Notes under the pieces: model-generated
What the model was told of the DNA's origin: nothing
Database searches by the model: none
What the model saw: the letters and a program-made list of their open reading frames with translations, nothing else
Shown: piece after piece, positions 51,737 to 57,051 of the stretch
How the letters are laid out: each line of letters starts with the position of its first letter
How positions within the stretch are numbered: position 1 is the first letter of the stretch
Assembly (NCBI GenBank): GCA_945861885.1
Contig: CAMAVR010000017.1
Span: 1 to 57,051, forward strand
From: Nannocystis exedens
Lineage (GTDB): Bacteria > Myxococcota_A > Polyangia > Polyangiales > Polyangiaceae
Direction of reading: 5' to 3'
DNA: 57,051 nucleotides
Made by a program: the position numbers and the translations under genes

Positions 51737-52966
51737 ATGATGAGGTTTCGCTACTTGGCGCTTCTCGTTATTGCGGCGGTTGGATGCGGGCAATCGCCGG
51801 CGCGCACCGCTGCGACTGCGAATCACTCACTGTCCCATGGGCCCGCGGTGACAAAAGGCGAGTCGTCGAGACCGACGCCACCAGCTAATGGGCACGGCGA
51901 CGAACAGGCCGAAGCGTTCGCCGGGTACTGGGAGGGGGCGGTCGATATGCCGCCGTTCGGCACACTGCATATGACCATGCGCGTCTACAAGGCCGACGAC
52001 GGCCACTGGACCGCCGCCGTTTACGCGCGAGAAGCCCGTCCTGACCCATTACCCGTCGACTCCGTTGCATTTGACGGCAGGAGGATCCATTGGTCGCTGG
52101 CGAGCCGATGGTTCGGCGATTACGACGGCGAGCTCGCCGCAGATGGTCTTTCAATTGTCGGCCACCAAACGATACCGCCGGACGGCGCGACGCCCTCGCT
52201 CAATTTCGTTCGAGCTTCTGACGCAGCGGTGCGCGCCTTCGCGACGCCGGAGCCGGCGCCAAAAGAGCTATTCGTCGAAGTCGACAGGGACGTCCGTCTC
52301 GAAGTGCTCGACTGGGGCGGTGCTGGCCGACCGATCATTCTGCTTTCCGGCAGCGGCGACACCGCTCACGTATTTCGCCGGTTGGCGCCGAAACTCGTTG
52401 AGCGCGGGTTTCACGTCTATGCGATCACACGTCGAGGATTCGGCAACTCAAGCAAGCCCGACCCAGCAACGCCTGCGAATTATACGGTCGATCGACTGGG
52501 CGAAGACGTCCTTGATGTGATGCGCAAGCTTTCGATCGAGCAACCGATTCTTGTCGGCCATTCTTTGGGGGGGCAGGAATTAAGTGCAATCGGAAGCGGG
52601 CCGCTTCACGACAAGGTCGCCGGTCTGGTGTATCTCGACGCCGCGTACGCTTACGCCTTTTATGACGATTCGGCGCCGGCTGTGCCACTAAATGCATCGG
52701 CAGAAGACGATTCCGGGCTGACCCTTGACAAGCGTGTTGGGAACGCGATTTCGGCTGGAGCCCGGCGCTTTCATTATCGCGATGTTCATGGGCGAATACT
52801 TGCTTTTTTTGCGCCTAGTCTCGGCTTTGATTGGGCCGGTCACCTACGGAAGTGGCACCCCGATGCGACGGTGATTGAGCCGCCGAATGCGACTCACTAT
52901 GTGTATCAATCGAACGAGGCCGAAGTGCTCAGCGCGATTGCCGCATTCGCCGCTCGGTTAAAGTAG
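51737..52966 (+). CDS. Secreted alpha/beta hydrolase with N-terminal accessory domain
   Basis: A 409-residue lipoprotein (VIAAVGCGQ) with the same plan as the protein at 44470-45804: a beta-rich domain (AGYWEGAVDMPPFGTLHMTM and following), the NFVRA linker, then a hydrolase with Ser276 in GHSLGG and a His in PNATHYVYQSNEAEVL. It is cotranscribed with the beta-lactamase-family gene before it. An ATG one codon later is an alternative start. Confidence 0.82.
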   Translation: MMRFRYLALLVIAAVGCGQSPARTAATANHSLSHGPAVTKGESSRPTPPANGHGDEQAEAFAGYWEGAVDMPPFGTLHMTMRVYKADDGHWTAAVYAREARPDPLPVDSVAFDGRRIHWSLASRWFGDYDGELAADGLSIVGHQTIPPDGATPSLNFVRASDAAVRAFATPEPAPKELFVEVDRDVRLEVLDWGGAGRPIILLSGSGDTAHVFRRLAPKLVERGFHVYAITRRGFGNSSKPDPATPANYTVDRLGEDVLDVMRKLSIEQPILVGHSLGGQELSAIGSGPLHDKVAGLVYLDAAYAYAFYDDSAPAVPLNASAEDDSGLTLDKRVGNAISAGARRFHYRDVHGRILAFFAPSLGFDWAGHLRKWHPDATVIEPPNATHYVYQSNEAEVLSAIAAFAARLK

Positions 52967-53059
52967 GCGCGAAGTGGCACCGTTCAACGGCCAAGAGCGC
53001 GTGAACGCCGATACCGCGTTACGAAGATCTCGAACCGGCCAGCTTCGGGAAAGCACGAA

Positions 53060-53497
53060 ATGATGAACATTAAAGTCTCGATCACAGAACATCTTCCGCA
53101 AGAAATCAGAGAGAAGATGGAAAGTGGTTTGCACGAGTATGAACGCAGCCACGGAATCGATGTTAACTACCGGCCATTTGCACTGCTTCTTCACAACGAC
53201 GGCGGCGATGTGGTCGCCGTCTTGGATGCCTTTAGTTCATATTCATCAATACATATTAGGGACATGTGGGTCGACAAGTCGCATCGCGGTAAGGGCTACG
53301 GCAGAGCACTGGTTCGCGAGCTTGAGAATCGGTTTCGTGGAAGTGGATTGAACAATATTAATCTGGTCACATGTGAATTTCAGGCACCCGAGTTCTACAG
53401 AAAGCTTGGGTTTCATACCGAGTTTGTCAGGCTCAACACTGAGAATCCAAAACTTACCGTAACTGGTTTTATCAAGTACTTGGATGCTCCCAAGTAA
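53060..53497 (+). CDS. GNAT acetyltransferase of atypical composition
   Basis: A 145-residue single-domain N-acetyltransferase. It contains IRDMWVDKSHRGKGYGRALV (acetyl-CoA loop R-G-K-G-Y-G) and VTCEFQAPEFYRKLGF, as in the group annotated as small-molecule acetyltransferases. The coding DNA is clearly richer in A and T, with many AAT, ATT and TTT codons, than the genes on both sides. This points to recent transfer. The start is an ATG at 53060 or 53063. Confidence 0.82.
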   Translation: MMNIKVSITEHLPQEIREKMESGLHEYERSHGIDVNYRPFALLLHNDGGDVVAVLDAFSSYSSIHIRDMWVDKSHRGKGYGRALVRELENRFRGSGLNNINLVTCEFQAPEFYRKLGFHTEFVRLNTENPKLTVTGFIKYLDAPK

Positions 53498-53507
53498 GCG
53501 ACGGGTA

Positions 53508-54893
53508 TTAGCGCGCCGCTGCAAGCTTGAGCGCCGCTCCAAGAGCGTCGGCTACAGCGACTTTCACGTCGGGCATAACCCCGACGCCTTCCCAGTTGGT
53601 CTTCGAAATCGGATTAATCGTTCGGACGGACGGCACACCAACGCTGAAGTGATCATCGATGCGACGCAGGCGCCCTGCATGCGCGCCACCACCAGTCCGC
53701 TCGCCGATGATCGTCGCGCGCTTCGCCATTTGCAAACCGTACGCAAACGCTTCGGCACACGAAAACGTCTTGTTCGATGTGAGAACGTAGACCGGCTTCT
53801 CGTTGCCGAAGCGCATTCCTTCGACATCGCGGCTTGTCCAAAATGCCTTCGTTTCGTTTGTCTCCCGGTCCCACCAGTCGGCCAAGTGCGTCGGCTCTGA
53901 AAAGAGGTATGAGGCCAGTAACATCGCCATTGCGAAGTCGCCGCCGGTGTTATCGCGCAGGTCGATGACGAGGGCATTCGTGTTCGCGACGACGTTCATC
54001 GCGGCAATGGCCGTCGGCGCGCATATGTCGGGCGGCGCGAACTGATCGATCTTCAGATATCCAATATTCCCAGCCAAAATTTCTTCACGGGCAAAACCGC
54101 AACGCTTCGATTCCAAATCTCGACGAGACGCCTCGCGCTCGGCCTCTGATGGAGAAGTGTTTCGATGAAATTCAGGGAGCACCTCCGGAGAATAATTAAT
54201 GGAGACGTGGTGGTCATGGCATAGTGCTTGAAGCTGACGTGTCAGGATATTTGCGAAGATCACGCCGCTTGTGATCTCATTGTAGTCGCCGTGCTCCAGG
54301 CTCTGGCGAAGCGCCGCGCTCATTTTATGGGCGACGTCAGGGAACACATACGCCGAGTCAACATTGGCGATCACGCCGTCGACGACTCGCGCGCGCGATA
54401 TAGCATCAAGCGTAAAGTCGCTAAGCGACGTCCCCTTGGGAACGGCGCTTAAAATCAATGTATCGATTGCAAACGGTGGTTTGCCGTCGACCCTGACATA
54501 ACCGGCGACGGTGTTGGGGCCGGCGCGCTCCGCGAGAATGAATTCCAATTGATGAGGCCCGCCTGCCCGGACTTGGGCGACGTCGAACCCGCCAGTTCCC
54601 TCACGAAATCCCTGCGCCATGGCGGGTGACCCCTCGGGCTCCCACTTCGCAAAAGCAGCTGCGATCTTGGCGCGGTCGTCGCCATTGAAATCATCGAGCC
54701 ATCTCTGCATGGCGTCGCCGGCCGGTGTATTTGGAAGTGCGCCGTTTCGAGGTCGGGCCGCTGCGGCCGACACTGGCGTCTCAGCACGCTCCCGTTCGGT
54801 GGACGCGCAAGAAAGAAGAAAACAAGCGGCCATGCTGGCGAGGCACAGGGCCCAGCTACGCGATCGGGCGGCGCTGCGGTCGCGGCTTCTCAT
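53508..54893 (-). CDS. S41-family peptidase, lipoprotein (paralogue)
   Basis: A 461-residue protein. The lipoprotein signal ends in CFLLSCAS. GNIGYLKIDQF, NALVIDLRDNTGGDF and Ser378 in NKTFSCAEAFAYG are shared with the protein at 46284-47714, as are the N-terminal NTPAGDAMQRWLDDFNGDD and the C-terminal NWEGVGVMPDVKVAVADAL. The two are recent paralogues. The ATG at 54893 fits the signal peptide. The open frame upstream of it is not used. Confidence 0.85.
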   Translation of the reverse strand: MRSRDRSAARSRSWALCLASMAACFLLSCASTERERAETPVSAAAARPRNGALPNTPAGDAMQRWLDDFNGDDRAKIAAAFAKWEPEGSPAMAQGFREGTGGFDVAQVRAGGPHQLEFILAERAGPNTVAGYVRVDGKPPFAIDTLILSAVPKGTSLSDFTLDAISRARVVDGVIANVDSAYVFPDVAHKMSAALRQSLEHGDYNEITSGVIFANILTRQLQALCHDHHVSINYSPEVLPEFHRNTSPSEAEREASRRDLESKRCGFAREEILAGNIGYLKIDQFAPPDICAPTAIAAMNVVANTNALVIDLRDNTGGDFAMAMLLASYLFSEPTHLADWWDRETNETKAFWTSRDVEGMRFGNEKPVYVLTSNKTFSCAEAFAYGLQMAKRATIIGERTGGGAHAGRLRRIDDHFSVGVPSVRTINPISKTNWEGVGVMPDVKVAVADALGAALKLAAAR

Positions 54894-54975
54894 CCGAGAA
54901 TGGTACACTGGAACTCGTGTAATGACTATTCGAACACCGAGGGAATAAACGCGGCTCTCGGCTGTTTTCGCCCCC

Positions 54976-55593
54976 ATGCTGCAAGTTTCAAACGACAGAC
55001 TTCTATCGCGCGCCATTAAACAGGGGGTCTCGCTCGCATCGTGTCTTGCCATCGTGCTGGTTGCTCGCACATCCCTGGCCGACCAGTACGTTGTTCCGAC
55101 AGGTTCGATGCTTCCGCCGATCGAGCTCGACGACCGCGTGGTGGTCGACAAGCGAGCATACGGAATTCGAAATCCGATTGGGGAAGGGTATCTGGTGCCG
55201 TTGTCCGACCCGAAGCCTGGCGACGTCGTGATCTTGGGCGCCCCCGACGAACCGAGAACCCTCATCAAGCGCGTGGTGGCAGGCCCTGGGGCGGTCGTGT
55301 CAGTCCGCGATGGGCAGATCGCGATTGCCGGCCGCAAGGCTCCGATCGTCCGCGATGGATTCGGAGAGCATGAAATACTTGCGGGGAAGGATCACCGCAT
55401 TCGGCGTATTCCGGACGGTGGTCCAGATTTTGGCCCGGTGGCGGTCCCCGATGGAGAGTTCCTTGTGATGGGAGACAACCGCGGAGACAGCAAGGATGGT
55501 CGCTTCTTTGGCTTTATCAAGCGCGATGCGATCCGAGGTCGAGCTGTCGGAGTGTGGCTTCGCCATGGCGCGATTGCGTGGCATCCGTTGTGA
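54976..55593 (+). CDS. lepB: Type I signal peptidase
   Basis: A 205-residue membrane-bound signal peptidase. One hydrophobic segment (about 17-35) is followed by PTGSM with nucleophile Ser44, the RVVVDK box, TLIKRVVA with the general base Lys98, and the MGDNRGDSKDGRFFG box. All family signatures are present. The short size and single membrane segment suggest an accessory enzyme rather than the main housekeeping one. It could serve the many secreted proteins encoded nearby, which is inference. It is divergent from the S41 gene, with 82 bases between. Confidence 0.9.
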   Translation: MLQVSNDRLLSRAIKQGVSLASCLAIVLVARTSLADQYVVPTGSMLPPIELDDRVVVDKRAYGIRNPIGEGYLVPLSDPKPGDVVILGAPDEPRTLIKRVVAGPGAVVSVRDGQIAIAGRKAPIVRDGFGEHEILAGKDHRIRRIPDGGPDFGPVAVPDGEFLVMGDNRGDSKDGRFFGFIKRDAIRGRAVGVWLRHGAIAWHPL

Positions 55594-55715
55594 AAGGGCT
55601 GATGTTCCAACTCGCGCGAGTTAAACGTCATCCTGTTTTGAACCAGCCGAAACATGACACTTAATGGAACAGCCAAGCAACGCCGGCCGCCGATACTGGC
55701 AATAGCGGCGCCATC

Positions 55716-56888
55716 CTACGGTGCATGCACAAAAAGCTGCATCGCCCGGTCGACGATCTTGTCAGCAGCCGGCGGATCGAGATTAGCCATCGCCGCAATG
55801 ATGAGCCCGCTGTCAGGGAAGACCCAAAGGTCAGAGTTGATCCCGAAAAACCCGCCGGAGTGGCCGAAGTATCGCTGTCCAGCAAATCTCCGCACACCAA
55901 ACCCCAATCCGTAATCCTCTTCGGGAAAGCCCCACTTGCGCGGTGTCGTCAAATTCGCGAGCTGCTCGGGCGAGATGAGCGTGCCTCGCAGAAGTGCGCT
56001 TCCAAATGCAAGCAGATCCCTCACCGTTGAGAAGCCTCCACCCGCCGGGCCTCCTTTGACCACATGCAGGTAGAGGTTGTTTTTGAGCTTTGCATGCGGC
56101 GCCCCGCCTTCGCCTTCGCGCGTATAGCCGATCGCGAGATTCCGGGTGTCGTGATCCATCTCAAACGCATCGGTGTTGACCATTCCCGCAGGCGCATAGA
56201 CGTGTTCGGACACGTAGTCGAAGTAATCCTCTCCAGACACATGGGCGATGACGCCACCGAGAACCATAAAGCCGGAGTTCGAATACAGGTACCGAGACCC
56301 CGGTTCAAATTCGAGCGGCTTATCTTGAAAGAGCGGCAAAAAGTCATTAATCGTGCGAAAGCGATCCTTCGATGTGCGCGAAAACTCATCTGTCCAATAA
56401 TTTCCAAGCCCCGACGTGTGCGAAAGCAACTGCTCAATCGTGACCCTCTCAGCAATCGCGCGATTTGGGTAGTCCGGCCACGCCTTTGCAAGCAATTCGC
56501 TGTAGGCGAGCTTTCCGTGCTCAACAAGTTGCGCGATCGCAACCGCAGTAAACATTTTATTCATCGAGCCGAGATTGAACTTCGTATCGATGCGATTCGG
56601 CACGTTGAACGCTCGACTCGCGAGCCCGCATGCCCGCTCGTAGACGACCGTGCCTTCTTTAGCGATTGCAATGGCACCAGAAAACGCGTCGCTTGCGCAT
56701 TGCGCGGTCACGAAGCTGTCGAGCGCAGCAACCGATTCGCCATCAAGACCGTTTCGCACCGGAGCCGGTCGAACGCCCGCAATGGGTCGCGCCACATCTC
56801 CGTCAGTCCTCACATGATGATCAAGCCCTGCACCACAAGACGTCGCTGAGCAAAAAAGCGCAACTGCGAAAACGTTCCTCATCGACAC
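55716..56888 (-). CDS. Beta-lactamase-family serine hydrolase
   Basis: A 390-residue lipoprotein (LFCSATSC). The catalytic motifs are SMNK (Ser108, Lys111), YSN in RYLYSNSGFMVLGG and HSG in YFGHSGGFFGIN. It has only the catalytic domain, without the extra N- or C-terminal domains of its neighbours. It may be an esterase, a D-amino-acid peptidase or a cell-wall enzyme. An ATG two codons later is also possible as the start. Confidence 0.87.
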   Translation of the reverse strand: MSMRNVFAVALFCSATSCGAGLDHHVRTDGDVARPIAGVRPAPVRNGLDGESVAALDSFVTAQCASDAFSGAIAIAKEGTVVYERACGLASRAFNVPNRIDTKFNLGSMNKMFTAVAIAQLVEHGKLAYSELLAKAWPDYPNRAIAERVTIEQLLSHTSGLGNYWTDEFSRTSKDRFRTINDFLPLFQDKPLEFEPGSRYLYSNSGFMVLGGVIAHVSGEDYFDYVSEHVYAPAGMVNTDAFEMDHDTRNLAIGYTREGEGGAPHAKLKNNLYLHVVKGGPAGGGFSTVRDLLAFGSALLRGTLISPEQLANLTTPRKWGFPEEDYGLGFGVRRFAGQRYFGHSGGFFGINSDLWVFPDSGLIIAAMANLDPPAADKIVDRAMQLFVHAP

Positions 56889-56974
56889 AATCTAGCAGAC
56901 AAGTATCCGCTCCACAAATCACGTCCTAGCCACCATGAATCAGGGCGAGCACACTCGCGCGCATGCAGACGCTG

Positions 56975-57051
56975 TCAGTTCGCCAGAGCTTTCTCTTTCG
57001 CGGCAATCGCACCGGGCACCTTGATCGGCCCGAGCTCTTGCGCGAGGGCAA
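56975..57051 (-). CDS. Partial CDS, C-terminal end only
   Basis: On the minus strand an open frame enters from the window edge and ends with ALAQELGPIKVPGAIAAKEK, then ALAN, and a TGA at 56975-56977. Codon use looks like that of real genes here. Too little is visible to name it. Confidence 0.4.
   Translation of the reverse strand, partial: ALAQELGPIKVPGAIAAKEKALAN

Noticed and set aside
53928..53945. AAGTCGCC in the S41 peptidase gene as a sixth motif copy
   Set aside because: No TTTT run and no GGATACT half; part of ordinary coding sequence.
54894..55337. An upstream extension of the S41 peptidase at 53508-54893
   Set aside because: The open frame continues but is antisense to the signal peptidase gene, and the ATG at 54893 starts a proper lipoprotein signal.
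56064..56849. A 261-codon open frame antisense to the beta-lactamase-family gene
   Set aside because: Shadow frame; the opposite strand has SMNK, YSN and HSG motifs in order.
1..57051. CRISPR array or ribosomal RNA genes
   Set aside because: No regularly spaced repeats and no rRNA-like sequence were seen on either strand.

Overview
The window carries most of a conjugative, integrating element with a large cargo region, followed by a run of secreted hydrolase genes. The host looks like a Myxococcota-type bacterium, but this is an inference. The reasons are large Ser/Thr kinases with periplasmic-side repeat tails, many lipoproteins, and an integrase whose attachment site lies inside its own gene, as in myxophage Mx8. 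Base composition looks lower in G+C than in cultivated myxobacteria, so an uncultured lineage is possible.

Transfer module, left part (1-6.2 kb, minus strand): a fragment resembling an IS66 accessory protein, a ribbon-helix-helix protein, the coupling protein TraG, a DUF3363-type MOBP relaxase, an oriT candidate with a nic-like site, a sigma factor of the FliA/WhiG layout, and a small mobilization-type protein. Transfer module, right part (28.5-42.5 kb): two secreted proteins of unknown role on the minus strand, then trbB-C-D-E-J-L-F-G-I, topoisomerase III, a coiled-coil protein, an unknown protein, a VirB1-like protein, an excisionase-like protein and a tyrosine recombinase. Five transfer transcription units each carry the same bipartite motif: GGATACT (GGATACC once), nine bases, TTTTGGCGACTT. 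The spacing is identical in all five. The motif fits the geometry of a sigma-28 promoter and precedes the operon that encodes the element's own sigma factor. I read this as a dedicated, self-amplifying transfer regulon.

Integration: the integrase gene (42.6-44.4 kb) contains, in frame, the 3' half of a tRNA-Asn gene flanked by repeated CAATTGCCACG elements. This looks like an attP with arm-type sites. The 5' half of the tRNA is absent, which suggests an unintegrated (circular or tandem) configuration or a decayed site.

Cargo (6.3-28.5 kb): two related kinases bracket two converging operons. The plus-strand operon encodes a radical SAM/SPASM maturase, a small secreted peptide with a Trp/Cys-rich tail, an ABBA-type aromatic prenyltransferase and a TraB-family membrane protein. 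Together these look like a new type of RiPP pathway. The minus-strand operon encodes a kinase, a small lipoprotein, a prolyl oligopeptidase, a cupin protein, an Fe(II)/2-oxoglutarate oxygenase and an ECF-like sigma factor. After these come a polysaccharide deacetylase, three acetyltransferases and a methyltransferase.

Right region (44.4-57 kb): alternating paralogues of alpha/beta hydrolases, serine beta-lactamase-fold proteins and S41 peptidases, almost all lipoproteins, plus a signal peptidase I, a GNAT protein and a truncated beta-lactamase-family remnant. Whether this part belongs to the element or the chromosome cannot be decided from the sequence.
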